DNA of 64,000 bases from Phyllobacterium sp. OV277. GTDB taxonomy: Bacteria > Pseudomonadota > Alphaproteobacteria > Rhizobiales > Rhizobiaceae. The notes beneath the pieces are model-generated. The model was not told the origin of the DNA and searched no databases. It saw nothing but the letters and a program-made list of their open reading frames with translations. The position numbers and the translations under genes are program-made. The first letter of the stretch is position 1; every line of letters starts with the position of its first letter. The stretch covers positions 120,054-184,053 of the forward strand of contig NZ_FNIY01000007.1 in NCBI RefSeq assembly GCF_900104355.1. Direction: 5' to 3'. Below are positions 1 to 9,500 of this stretch, one piece after another.

Positions 1-115
1 AACGACGATGCAAACGTTCGACCAACTGAAGTGCTTCAAGATAAAGAGTCCGCAATGCTGTGTCATTGACGGTGGCATGCGTGGTCGTGCCAGACTTTCT
101 CTGTATGTTGTTCAT
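1..115 (-). CDS. ldtR: MarR-family regulator, LdtR-like (partial, N-terminus only)
   Basis: The minus-strand reading frame starts at an ATG at 115 and runs off the left edge; only about 38 residues are visible. The segment ALRTLYLEALQLVERLHRR closely resembles the N-terminal helix of LdtR-type MarR regulators of Rhizobiales, which control an L,D-transpeptidase and cell-envelope stress genes. The winged-helix domain itself lies outside the window, so the assignment rests on this helix. The 149 bp upstream (116-264) would hold its promoter. Confidence 0.6.
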   Translation of the reverse strand, partial: MNNIQRKSGTTTHATVNDTALRTLYLEALQLVERLHRR

Positions 116-264
116 AATACGTGCCTCACTGTTGTTTCGGTGTATTTTTCTCACCGTTGAGGCAACACTATCGAATACGCATAAAATTCGAATTAAAACT
201 CAGACTTAACAGTACCTTACCGCGACCAATGCAATTTCAGGCTTAATGAAGACTTACCCGCGCC

Positions 265-693
265 TCACCGCTGGGGTTTGGCCAGCTGGCGTTTCTGCAG
301 GAAAAGCACGACGCGAAAGGCGATATAAAGCACGGCGACACTGCAATGAATGACTGCAATCGCGGGCTTATAATAAAAATATTCCCAGAAGACGGTGAAC
401 ATCAATGTTTCACCTGCGGCGGCCACAAACCAGATGACAGGGCCCCATGAAACCATCATCCACAGACCTGTCGAGGCAACGGGGAAAAGCATGGCCAGCG
501 ACACAGATGCGACCTTCCACTGCCACGGCATCAGGTCGAAGCGCCAGAGCAGGCCCTCATAATAGCCCATGATCTGCACCCAGTAGCCAACCCCTGCCAC
601 GAGGCAATAGATCGAAACCAGTCGCAGCAGCCAGACAAAGCCTGTTTGCGCCAAGGTCGAATCGAATGGCAGATGCGTCGGCTTTTCGATCAT
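265..693 (-). CDS. DUF6163 family integral membrane protein
   Basis: A 142-residue protein with four hydrophobic segments (about residues 18-45, 60-82, 84-105 and 108-132) rich in Trp and aromatic residues. It matches my memory of the DUF6163 family, small inner-membrane proteins of Rhizobiales with no known function. Its start overlaps the stop of the upstream acyl-CoA hydrolase gene by 4 bp (ATGA), so the two are probably translationally coupled. The next gene on the same strand is the LdtR-like regulator. Confidence 0.75.
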   Translation of the reverse strand: MIEKPTHLPFDSTLAQTGFVWLLRLVSIYCLVAGVGYWVQIMGYYEGLLWRFDLMPWQWKVASVSLAMLFPVASTGLWMMVSWGPVIWFVAAAGETLMFTVFWEYFYYKPAIAVIHCSVAVLYIAFRVVLFLQKRQLAKPQR

Positions 694-1745
694 GTAAGCT
701 GCAATTCCCGCTCACCCAGCGGCGCAAAATAGGCGTCGATCATCTCAGGGGTGACATCTTCAAGCGTTGCAGGCTGCCAGACAGGCGCATTGTCCTTGTC
801 TACAAGCAGGGCGCGGATGCCTTCATAAAAATCATTACTCTCAAGCATTCGCGAAAGAATCCGGTATTCCATCTGCATACATTGATCCATATCGAGATCA
901 CGTCCTTCTTCGATCTGCCTGAAAGTCACATGCAGGCTGGTGGGAGAACGTGCCTTGACGATATCCAGAACCCGTTGCGCATCCTCGTTTCCGTTCACCC
1001 CGGCAGCGGCAAGACGGATAAGACAGCCGCCAAGCGTTTGCGAATCGAACAGAACGCCGATCATATCGCGTATTTTCTCGCTGGTTTCATAGTCCGGATT
1101 GATAGTTTTATCGCGCAGAGCCTCTGCCGGGTCGCCGGTTTCGATCAAGGCATGGCGAACAGCCTCCTTGTCGGCGGCATGGATCGCGTGGGTAGCAATG
1201 CCGCTTTGCAGGCAATCTCCCTGGCGGATACGGTTGCCAGTCAGAGCAAGATAGGTGCCGAAATGTTCAGGCAGATGCGGAAGAAAGGCACTGCCGCCCA
1301 CATCGGGAAAGAAACCGATTCCGACTTCCGGCATGGCAAACATGACATTTTCAGTGACGATCCGGTGCGATCCATGCACGGAAATACCAACGCCGCCGCC
1401 CATGACAATGCCGTCTATCAGCGAAATATAGGGCTTTGGAAAGTGTCGGATAAAGGCGTTGAGCCGGTATTCATCATAAAAGAACTCATAGAGCGGCTTT
1501 CCGGCCTTGCCCGCGTGATAGACGGCGAGAATATCGCCGCCAGCGCAAAAGGCGCGGCCCTCGCCCTCGACGATGACACAGGCAATCTCAGGATCAACAG
1601 CCCAGGCATGCAAGGCGCGGGACAGCGCTCTGATCATTAAAGGTGTCAGCGCATTCAATGCCTTCGGGCGCGTCAGGCGCACCAATCCTGCCCTACCCTT
1701 GGTTTCGAACGCAATCTCGCCTTGGCCGCCAAAATCGATTTCCAT
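690..1745 (-). CDS. Enoyl-CoA hydratase/isomerase family, 3-hydroxyisobutyryl-CoA hydrolase type
   Basis: A 351-residue crotonase-fold protein with the long C-terminal extension of the ECH_2 (HIBCH) group. The oxyanion-hole loop reads GEGRAFCAGGD near residue 65, and a second glycine-rich block reads DGIVMGGGVGISVHGSHR near residue 115, followed by FAMPEVGIGFFPDVGG, where the conserved Glu and Asp of hydrolases lie. The likely reaction is release of CoA from 3-hydroxyisobutyryl-CoA in valine breakdown, although other enoyl-CoA hydratase activities cannot be excluded. I chose ATG 1745 over ATG 1763 because AAGGAGGGG stands just before it. It is coupled to the DUF6163 gene downstream. Confidence 0.8.
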   Translation of the reverse strand: MEIDFGGQGEIAFETKGRAGLVRLTRPKALNALTPLMIRALSRALHAWAVDPEIACVIVEGEGRAFCAGGDILAVYHAGKAGKPLYEFFYDEYRLNAFIRHFPKPYISLIDGIVMGGGVGISVHGSHRIVTENVMFAMPEVGIGFFPDVGGSAFLPHLPEHFGTYLALTGNRIRQGDCLQSGIATHAIHAADKEAVRHALIETGDPAEALRDKTINPDYETSEKIRDMIGVLFDSQTLGGCLIRLAAAGVNGNEDAQRVLDIVKARSPTSLHVTFRQIEEGRDLDMDQCMQMEYRILSRMLESNDFYEGIRALLVDKDNAPVWQPATLEDVTPEMIDAYFAPLGERELQLT

Positions 1746-1904
1746 GCGCCCCTCCTTATTCATTGTCTAACGTTAGGAAACTCCTGCATACCGCGTCAAT
1801 GGATCACATCTTGTGCCAAGCATCTTGGTCCACAGGGGGAAGCCTGTTAAAACTATTCCAAACAACAGAAGAAGTTCCGCACCCTTGCGGATAAGGCAGC
1901 CATC

Positions 1905-2942
1905 ATGAACAAAGCTTCCCCATTTCTTGCCAGTTCGGGCCGGACAGTTGATGAAATCACGCAAAGTCGGCGTTTGCGCCGTATGCGCAAGGCTGATTGG
2001 TCGCGCCGTCTGGTGCAGGAAAACCAGCTGACGGTGAATGACCTGATCTGGCCGATCTTTCTGTGTGAGGGAACCAACCGCCGCGAAGACATTGCCGCCA
2101 TGCCCGGCGTGCAGCGCTTTTCTGTGGATATGGCAGCGCGGGAAGCGGAGCGCGCGGCAAAACTTGGCATTCCCGCTATTGCGACCTTCGCAAATATTGA
2201 CCCTGCCCTGCGCGATGAAACGGGTTCCGGCATTCTCGATGCCGATAACCTGATCAACCGCGCCACCCGCGCCATCAAGGATGCGGTGCCTGAAATCGGC
2301 ATGATCACCGATGTGGCGCTTGATCCATTCACCAGCCATGGCCATGATGGCATTTTGCGCGACGGCATCATCGTCAATGACGAGACCGTGGCACAGATTA
2401 CGCGCGGTGCAGTGTTGCAGGCAGCAGCGGGCGCCGACATTATTGCTCCATCCGACATGATGGATGGCCGTATCGGTGCGATCCGTGAAGCGCTTGACCA
2501 GAACGGTTTTCAGGATGTGGCAATCATGGCTTACGCCACAAAATTCGCTTCGGCCTTCTATGGTCCTTACCGTGAAGCCATCGGCACATCTGGGCGTCTG
2601 AAGGGCGACAAGAAGACCTATTATATTGATCCAGCCAACACGGACGAGGCAATCCGCGAGGCGGAACAGGATCTGGCTGAGGGCGCGGATTCTTTGATGG
2701 TCAAGCCGGGCCTGCCCTATCTCGATATCATCCATCGCCTGAAGGAAACATTCTCCGTGCCGACATTCGCCTATCAGGTGTCGGGTGAGTATGCGATGAT
2801 CAAGGCAGCCGGTGCCAATGGCTGGATTGATGAGGAACGGGTGATGATGGAAACCCTGCTGGCGTTCAAACGCGCCGGTTGTGACGGCATCCTGACCTAT
2901 TTCGCCCCTATCGTTGCGGAGCGTTTGAGAGCCGGACTTTAG
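1905..2942 (+). CDS. hemB: Delta-aminolevulinic acid dehydratase (porphobilinogen synthase)
   Basis: The 345-residue product joins two molecules of 5-aminolevulinate into porphobilinogen in cytosolic haem and tetrapyrrole synthesis. The two active-site lysines are visible: K213 in MAYATKFASAFYGPYREA and K267 in SLMVKPGLPYLDI, the latter forming the Schiff base. The N-terminal RRLRRMRKADWSRRLV block and the LIWPIFLCEG strand are typical of the family. Length is close to the family norm. The gene stands alone; a palindromic repeat starts 28 bp after the stop and may act as its 3' boundary. Confidence 0.97.
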   Translation: MNKASPFLASSGRTVDEITQSRRLRRMRKADWSRRLVQENQLTVNDLIWPIFLCEGTNRREDIAAMPGVQRFSVDMAAREAERAAKLGIPAIATFANIDPALRDETGSGILDADNLINRATRAIKDAVPEIGMITDVALDPFTSHGHDGILRDGIIVNDETVAQITRGAVLQAAAGADIIAPSDMMDGRIGAIREALDQNGFQDVAIMAYATKFASAFYGPYREAIGTSGRLKGDKKTYYIDPANTDEAIREAEQDLAEGADSLMVKPGLPYLDIIHRLKETFSVPTFAYQVSGEYAMIKAAGANGWIDEERVMMETLLAFKRAGCDGILTYFAPIVAERLRAGL

Positions 2943-2970
2943 ATTGCATCCTGTTATGGCTGATTCACTT

Positions 2971-3142
2971 GTGGTTCGTGGTTCGACAAGCTCACCATGA
3001 GGGAGAGTGTGGGTGCAACGATAATCACGGAGATTGCAAATCACAAAGATCGCAGAATGATGTGCAGATCACAAAAGTTGCAGAACGTAGCTCCCCTTCA
3101 TCATCCCTCTCCCTCATGGTGAGCTTGTCGAACCACGAACCA
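2971..3142. repeat. Palindromic intergenic repeat, copy 1
   Basis: Two arms, 2971-3007 and 3106-3142, are near-perfect reverse complements (core GGTTCGACAAGCTCACCATG). The roughly 98-bp centre shares blocks with copies 2 and 3 (ATAATCAC, GATCGCAGA, AGCTCCC) and contains a partly duplicated segment, so this copy is the longest of the three. It lies between hemB and the RDD gene and fills most of a 323-bp gap; I see no gene there. The arms could fold into a long RNA hairpin. Confidence 0.9.
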
Positions 3143-3265
3143 TAAATCACGAACAGCGGGTGGTTTCTGACCAAAAACACCAAAAATGTTCCTTGAATTT
3201 CTATTCTAGAGTTCCCACGTTGAGCAGCACGGCACTATGTCCGTGTGTTTGAAACAGGAAACAAA

Positions 3266-3736
3266 ATGAATACGAGCGCGCTTGACGGCGAAATAATCAC
3301 CAACCGCCTGGATGATTGGCGGATGTATCAGGGCGTGCGGTCCAGCCGCGTTTTCGCGTTCCTGATGGATTATGTTATCGTGTTTTTCCTCTGCATCCCC
3401 GTGGCGATCGTCATCGCCATTCTCGGTGTTGCAACGCTTGGCCTTGGATGGATGCTCTACGGCATCATGTTCCCCGCCGTGGCGCTTGCCTATGTGGCGA
3501 CGACGCTTGGCGGACCACGTCAGGCAACCAAGGGCATGCAGATGATGGGCCTGAAACTGGAGCGCCTCGACGGCCAGAAGGTCGACGGCCTGCTTGCCAT
3601 TGTCCATACGGTTCTGTTCTGGGGTCTGAATGTGGTGCTGACACCGCTCATTCTGCTTGCAACATTCGTTCTGGATCGTAAACGTACGGTCCACGATCTT
3701 CTTCTCGGTACGGTTGTCGTACGCGCATATAATTGA
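3266..3736 (+). CDS. RDD family membrane protein
   Basis: A 156-residue protein with the R-D-D signature pattern: an N-terminal SSRVFAFLMDYVIV helix carrying Arg and Asp, and a later Asp in VLDRKRTVHDLLLGTVV. There are about three hydrophobic segments. The family is poorly characterised and has been linked to transport or membrane stress. ATG 3266 is preferred over the GTG at 3245 because AGGAA stands 5 nt upstream. In related genomes a gene of this type lies between hemB and bpt, as here. An intrinsic terminator follows directly. Confidence 0.85.
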   Translation: MNTSALDGEIITNRLDDWRMYQGVRSSRVFAFLMDYVIVFFLCIPVAIVIAILGVATLGLGWMLYGIMFPAVALAYVATTLGGPRQATKGMQMMGLKLERLDGQKVDGLLAIVHTVLFWGLNVVLTPLILLATFVLDRKRTVHDLLLGTVVVRAYN

Positions 3737-3743
3737 TCCCGAG

Positions 3744-3771
3744 GGCTCCTGAACAGGGAGCCTTCTTCATT
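3744..3771 (+). terminator. Rho-independent terminator after the RDD gene
   Basis: GGCTCC (3744-3749) pairs with GGAGCC (3757-3762) across a 7-nt loop, followed by the T-rich tract TTCTTCATTT. It starts 7 bp after the RDD stop codon and ends 15 bp before the next ATG, so it separates the two genes. Confidence 0.65.
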
Positions 3772-3785
3772 TACCGGCCATATCA

Positions 3786-4214
3786 ATGACACATCTCAGG
3801 CTCACCGCCTTCGCCGCAATGGCGTTTCTATTCTATGGTTCTGGTATCGCCACCAGCCTGGCCGCGTCACCCGCTGGACGGTTTTGCGGCGAGGTCATTT
3901 CCAATGGCGACTATCGGGACGTTATCACCGTTCTGAATGTTGATCGTGAGGGCCGTGTTTCCGGAACATATCAGATCGAAGCGCCCGACGGCCTATTCAT
4001 CGGAACGCTCACCGAGAAGATTGTCACGCCCGGAACCGTCCATAATCTTATCTGGACCGATAAATATGGCTCCGGTCTGCTGGCCGTTCATTTTTCCAAT
4101 GATTACCGTTCTTTCAAGGCACGCTGGGGCAATCAGGTCGACGGCAAGGACGATGCTCCAAGCCATTCATGGAATGGCGAGCCATGCTATCATGCCGAAG
4201 ATGAACGCGATTGA
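3786..4214 (+). CDS. Small secreted protein of unknown function
   Basis: A 142-residue protein beginning with a clear signal peptide (MTHLRLTAFAAMAFLFYGSG, cleavage likely after SLAAS near residue 28). The mature part is soluble, beta-rich by eye, and holds two cysteines (CGEV near residue 36 and GEPCY near the C-terminus) that could form a disulfide. I do not recognise the family. It follows the RDD gene but is separated by a terminator, so it probably has its own promoter. Confidence 0.65.
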   Translation: MTHLRLTAFAAMAFLFYGSGIATSLAASPAGRFCGEVISNGDYRDVITVLNVDREGRVSGTYQIEAPDGLFIGTLTEKIVTPGTVHNLIWTDKYGSGLLAVHFSNDYRSFKARWGNQVDGKDDAPSHSWNGEPCYHAEDERD

Positions 4215-4270
4215 TAACAGTGGATGTGTTGCGGGAAGCTAAATTTTTGCATCTGCGATGCTCACCCCCC

Positions 4271-4415
4271 ACTTCGTGGTTCGACAAGCTCACCATGAGG
4301 GAGATTGATGATGCAGCGATAATCACAGAGATCGCAGATCACAAAGGTTACAGAGTTTAGCTCCCTTTCATCACCCCTCTCCCTCATGGTGAGCTTGTCG
4401 AACCACGAACCATCA
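4271..4415. repeat. Palindromic intergenic repeat, copy 2
   Basis: Arms at about 4274-4303 and 4376-4412 carry the same core as copy 1 (GGTTCGACAAGCTCACCATG and its complement). The centre retains GATAATCAC, GAGATCGCAGATCACAAAG and AGCTCCCTTTCATCA in common with copy 1, without that copy's internal duplication. It occupies the 325-bp gap between the secreted-protein gene and bpt. The rest of the gap (4416-4539) is AT-rich and likely holds the bpt promoter. Confidence 0.9.
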
Positions 4416-4539
4416 ACGACCAACCAGTGAGCTTTGTACCGAAACCCGCGACATTCACACTTGAATACAATATAATTGAATTGACGTTTTTGGTGGTCTT
4501 ACGATTCTATAGGAGTTGCAGACTGGTCCAGGATAACGA

Positions 4540-5286
4540 ATGACGCATCAACCGCAGCAATCACCGCAGTTTTTCCTGACAGCACCCTCGCCCTGTCCGT
4601 ATCTGGAAGGGCAACTGGAGCGCAAGGTTTTTACGCATCTGGTGGGCGGACGCGCGAGTGAGCTGAATGATCTGTTGACGCAAGGCGGTTTTCGTCGCTC
4701 GCAGAACATTGCCTATCGTCCGGCATGCGAAAATTGCCGGGCCTGCGTTTCGGTGCGAATCCTTGCTGGAGAGTTCAAGCAGGAAAAGTCGATGCGCCGG
4801 GTCTGGAATCGTAACCGGGACCTGATCGGCAATATTCATCAGGCAGAACCTTCCACCGAGCAATATACGTTGTTCCGCCGTTATCTTGACGCACGCCACA
4901 ACAAGGGCGGCATGTCGGAGATGACCGTGCTCGATTATGCGATGATGGTCGAGGATACGCATGTTCCGACCCAGATCATCGAATATCGCCGCCGCGGACC
5001 GGATTCCTTCATCACCAAGAAGGGCGAAGGCGAACTGATAGCCGTGGCGCTGACCGACATCATGGGCGATGGATTGTCCATGGTTTATTCGTTCTTTAAT
5101 CCTGACTACGCCGACCGCTCTCTCGGTACATTCATGATTCTCGATCACATCCAGCGCGCCGCCGCCGCCGGCCTGCCGCATGTCTATCTCGGTTACTGGG
5201 TCGAGGGCTCGCGCAAGATGCAATACAAGATCCGCTATAAGCCGCAGGAACATCTCGGGCCAAAAGGCTGGGAACGCCGGGAATAA
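4540..5286 (+). CDS. bpt: Aspartate/glutamate leucyl-tRNA-protein transferase (Bpt)
   Basis: The 248-residue product is expected to transfer leucine from Leu-tRNA to N-terminal Asp or Glu of proteins, marking them for ClpAP through the bacterial N-end rule. The N-terminal zinc/cysteine motif of ATE-family transferases is clear: CPYL near residue 19 and [14 protein letters not shown] near residues 62-75. The C-terminal GNAT-like half contains [11 protein letters not shown] and [20 protein letters not shown]. Length fits Bpt (about 250). It is flanked by two repeat copies and probably transcribed alone. Confidence 0.93.
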   Translation: MTHQPQQSPQFFLTAPSPCPYLEGQLERKVFTHLVGGRASELNDLLTQGGFRRSQNIAYRPACENCRACVSVRILAGEFKQEKSMRRVWNRNRDLIGNIHQAEPSTEQYTLFRRYLDARHNKGGMSEMTVLDYAMMVEDTHVPTQIIEYRRRGPDSFITKKGEGELIAVALTDIMGDGLSMVYSFFNPDYADRSLGTFMILDHIQRAAAAGLPHVYLGYWVEGSRKMQYKIRYKPQEHLGPKGWERRE

Positions 5287-5334
5287 TCAGGGTTTCCGAT
5301 TGCGTATTGCTCCACGCGTTAAGCTTGCAACTTC

Positions 5335-5489
5335 GTGGTTGGCGGTCGTGGTTCGTGGTTCGACAAGCTCACCATGAGGGAGAGTGTGGATGCAACGATA
5401 ATCTCCAAAGTTGCAGAACTAGACTCCCTGCACGCACCACTCTCCCTCATGGTGAGCTTGTCGAACCACGAACCACGACCGCCAACCAC
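5335..5489. repeat. Palindromic intergenic repeat, copy 3 (perfect 52-bp arms)
   Basis: The left arm 5335-5386 and right arm 5438-5489 are exact reverse complements over 52 bp, separated by a 51-bp centre. The arms extend beyond the core shared with copies 1 and 2 by a GTGGTTGGCGGTC stretch at the outer ends. The centre is shortened but keeps GCAACGATAATC and AAGTTGCAGAAC. It lies in the 324-bp gap between bpt and an EamA gene; no gene is visible in the gap. The perfect symmetry suggests recent movement, conversion or selection. Confidence 0.95.
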
Positions 5490-5610
5490 GGAAATGCACG
5501 CATCCCTCAACACGCAATCAGATTTATAAACGCGCGCGCTGGAATAAGATTGTTCTTCCAGTTACACCCTGCGGCTTAGAACAATAAAAAGACTTGGAAA
5601 GCCCTAAGGA

Positions 5611-6510
5611 ATGTCCCAACCGCATCTTGATCACCGCAAGGGCCTGCTGATTACGGGTATTGGCGGATTGATACTCTCCGTCGATATCCCGCTTTTGCGT
5701 CTTGGTCAGGGTGAAACCTGGTCGACGCTGCTGCTGCGCAGCGGTACGACCTTCCTCTGCGCCATGATCATCTGGGCGGTGTGGAGCATTGCCACCGGCA
5801 AGGTAAGAACGCTCATTCCGGGGCGCATTGGCGTGGCTGTTGCCGGGCTTTACGGCATGGGCTCCATCTTTTTCATGATCGCCGTCTACAACACCTCGAC
5901 GGCCAATCTCGTGTTCATTCTGGCGTTCAATACGGTGTTCGCCGCGCTGCTCTCCTGGATATTCCTGAAAGAACGCCCGAAAACCGCGACCTTCGTTGCC
6001 ATGTTCTTCATGCTGATCGGCGTCGGGATCATCGTGCGCGAGGGCCTGTCATCGGGGCATCTTTTCGGCAACATCATTGCCCTGCTTTCAACATTCTTTC
6101 TTGCCTCGGCCATTACCGTGACCCGCGCTTCGAAGAAGGATATGAGCTTTGCCGCAATCATCGGCACCATCCTGCCGATGTCTGTTGCGATTTTCATGGT
6201 GTCGCAGCATGGGTTTTCCGTTGCCGCGCCCGGATGGATCATCTTCAACGGCGCGGTGGTAACGACCATCGCCTTTGCCTGCCTTGCCACGGGGCCGCGA
6301 TACCTGTCAGGCCCTGAAGTGGCAATGTTCTATCTCTTGGAAACAGTGCTTGCGCCGATCTGGGTCTGGCTGGTTTTTGCCGAGCGGCCCAGCGATCCTA
6401 CCCTGCTGGGTGGCATCATTATCATCACCGCGCTTGTCAGCCACTCGATCTGGCAGATGCGCAGTGCCCGCAAGCGGTCACGGATGGCGGCAATCCGCCA
6501 CCCGATCTGA
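5611..6510 (+). CDS. EamA/DMT family transporter
   Basis: A 299-residue inner-membrane protein with about ten hydrophobic helices arranged as two EamA repeats (about residues 10-140 and 155-285). The DMT-type block TANLVFILAFNTVFAALLSW near residue 93 and its counterpart GPEVAMFYLLETVLAPIWVW near residue 234 mark the end of each half. Proteins of this kind export small metabolites; the substrate cannot be read from sequence. AAGGA lies just before the ATG. It converges with the RND efflux operon, with only 6 bp between the stops. Confidence 0.88.
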   Translation: MSQPHLDHRKGLLITGIGGLILSVDIPLLRLGQGETWSTLLLRSGTTFLCAMIIWAVWSIATGKVRTLIPGRIGVAVAGLYGMGSIFFMIAVYNTSTANLVFILAFNTVFAALLSWIFLKERPKTATFVAMFFMLIGVGIIVREGLSSGHLFGNIIALLSTFFLASAITVTRASKKDMSFAAIIGTILPMSVAIFMVSQHGFSVAAPGWIIFNGAVVTTIAFACLATGPRYLSGPEVAMFYLLETVLAPIWVWLVFAERPSDPTLLGGIIIITALVSHSIWQMRSARKRSRMAAIRHPI

Positions 6511-6516
6511 CAGAGC

Positions 6517-9500
6517 CTATTCAGCGGCCTCACTGGCAAAGCCCGGCGCCGGATAAGCAGGAACCGAGCGCACACCATGGGGTGTTGTGGTCGTGGGCTC
6601 ATCCGGCTTGTTCGGACGGAAGCCCCAATGGAATGCGCGGGCCATCCAGCGGCTCAGATCATCCATGATCGTGTAGAAGGACGGCACGAACACCAGTGAC
6701 AGAACGGTGGAAATCAGAAGACCGCCGATCACCGCGATAGCCATCGGCGCACGGAACTCGCCGCCGTCACCAAAGGCGAGTGCTGCCGGGATCATGCCTG
6801 CGGACATGGCAATCGTCGTCATCACAATCGGACGGACACGCTTGCGACCGGCATCGATGATCGCCTCGTTGCGCGGGATACCGTGTTTCACCTCTTCAAT
6901 GGCGAAATCGACAAGCATGATGGCATTCTTGGTGACAATGCCCATCAGCATCAAAATACCGATGACCACAGCCATGGAGACGGAATTGTTGGTGAGCAGC
7001 AAGGCGGCGGCCACACCGGCAATCGATAGGGGCAGCGACATCAGAATGGTGAAGGCGTGGAAGATACTGCCAAACAAAAGGATCAGCACCACAAACACCA
7101 GCATCAGCCCCATGATCATGGCATCGCGGAACCCGGCAAAGACTTCGCCCATGACCTCGGCGTCACCGGTTTCCTGAATACGCACACCATCCGGCATGGA
7201 TTGGACCTGCGGTAGGCTTTTGACGATGGAAAGCCCCTCGCCGATCTCCTTGCCTCCAGCCATATTGGCGCCGACAACAACACGACGTTCACGGTTGAAG
7301 CGCTCGATCGAAGAAGGCCCCTGTCCGAAACTGACTTGCGCAATAGACGCCAGCGGCACCACGACACCCGAGGGAGCGGTGACTGTGAGCGTGTTGAGCA
7401 CAGTCAGATCGCGGCGCGATTCTTCCGTCAGCTGAACCCGGATCGGGATCTGCCGGTCGCCAACCGTATATTTCGCCAGATTGGCATCGAGATCACCGAG
7501 CGTCGCCACGCGCAGCGCATCGGAAACGCCAGATGTGGACAGGCCAAGTTCGGCCAGCTTGTCCATGCGCGGCGTGACAATGATTTCGGGGCGGTCCAGT
7601 GCTGCACTTGAGGAAACCGCCTGAAAGCTACCGGTTGCCATCATGGCGCTCTGCATGGCGCGCGCCTGTTCACTCACCTTCTGGCCATCCGGCCCGATAA
7701 CACCGATGGCAAATTCGCGCTCGCCGCGATCATTGACGAAATTGGCACGCAAATCAGGCACTTCGGAGAGCTTGTTGAAGATATCGACTTCAATCTGCTT
7801 CTGGGTACGGTTGCGCTCGCTCTTATGGCTGAGCTTGACGATCATCGTCGCGCGCCGGGTATCCACTTCACCCTTTGGCGACGATCCGCCAACGACATAG
7901 GTCTGCTGAACCTCCGGAATTTCCCGGACGCGCGTTGCAGCTTCGTCAGTGACGCGGCGCGTTTCATCGATGGGAGAGCCGGGTGTTAATTCCAGATTGA
8001 CGGCAACACGCGCTTCATCCTGTGGTGGCACGAAGCCCGACGGCAGGAAGCCCATGGCCCAGATCGCCGTGGCGAATAGCAGCACACCGCTGATCAGCGT
8101 CAACCAGCGATAGCGCAGCGTGACGCCAAGGAAGCGGGTATAGGCACCCACCCAGCCGCCTGTATTTTCCTCATGATGCAGGCTTTTACCGTCACGCAGG
8201 AGATAGGCCGTCATCATGGGTGTGATCAGACGCGCCACCAGCAGCGAGAAGAACACAGCAACGGCAACAGTCAGGCCAAACTGTTTGAAATACTGCCCGG
8301 CAATGCCGCTCATGAAACTGACAGGCGCAAAGACGGCGATGATCGTTACGGAAATCGCGATAACCGCAAGCCCGATTTCATCCGCCGCCTCGAGCGAGGC
8401 GCGATAGGGCGATTTGCCTGAACGCATATGCCGGACGATGTTCTCGATCTCCACAATGGCATCATCGACGAGAATACCCGTTACCAGCGTGATACCGAGC
8501 AGGCTGATCAGGTTCAGCGAGAACCCGAGCATATCAATAGCCCAGAATGTGGGGATGGCGGATAGCGGCAGCGCCACCGCCGCAATCAGCGTGGCGCGAA
8601 TGTTGCGCAGGAACAGGAACACCACGACAATCGACAGAAGCGCACCTTCGACAAGCGAACTCATCGCCGCTTCATAATTGCCGTAGGTATAGTTCACCGC
8701 ATTATCGATGATGTTGAAGCGTGTATCGGGATATTTCTGCTTCAACAGGTCCATGCGATCCTGAACCCGCTTGAAGACGTCAGCATCGCTGGCACCCTTG
8801 GCGCGGAACACGCCAAGCGACACAACGGTCTGGTTGTTCACACGGGCGAAGGATTTTGGCTCCTGAAACGCATCCGTAACAGCGCCGATGGCATCAAGCC
8901 GCACGGAACGGCCACCGGCAAGGGGAATTTCCACGGCGCGCAGATCGTCCAGTGAGCGGGAGGCGCCGAGGGTGCGGATGGTCTGCTGCGTCGAGCCGAG
9001 ATCACCACGTCCGCCCGTCAGATCGGCATTCATGGATTTCAAAGCACGGTTGACATCGGAGGCTGTCACACCCAGCGCTGTCAGGCGATCTGGATCAAGC
9101 GAGACACGGATTTCGCGCGTCACGCCGCCATAGCGTTCAACACGGCCAACGCCCTTGACGCCCTGAATATCGCGCAAAATCTTGTCATCAACGAACCATG
9201 AGAGTTCTTCCGATGTCATGGTCGGCGCAGAAACCGCGTAGGTCAGGATGGCCGAGCCTTCGACATCCACCGAGCTGACAATGGGCTCCTTGATGGTCGC
9301 AGGCAGATCGCTGCGAATGCGCGTCACCGCGTCCTTGACGTCGTTCAACGCTTTTTGCGTATCTACTTCAAGGCGGAACTCGACCAGCGTGGTGGAACTG
9401 CCCTCGGTCAGCGTGGTGATAACATTCTTCACGCCGGTGATATTGGCAACAGAGTCTTCAACCCGCTTGGCGATCTGGGTTTCAAGCTCGCTCGGCGCCA

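Noticed and set aside
1767..1776. CTAACGTTAG palindrome just upstream of the acyl-CoA hydrolase gene
   Set aside because: Only 10 bp; expected by chance at this window size and no second copy seen, so not called as an operator.
1773..3044. Long minus-strand ORF (423 codons) opposite hemB
   Set aside because: It is the antisense shadow of hemB in GC-rich DNA and even runs through the palindromic repeat; composition (many His, Cys, Arg) is not protein-like.
5307..5579. ORFs of 60-90 codons on both strands between bpt and the EamA gene
   Set aside because: They are translations of the inverted repeat; the same peptide strings appear from each repeat copy.
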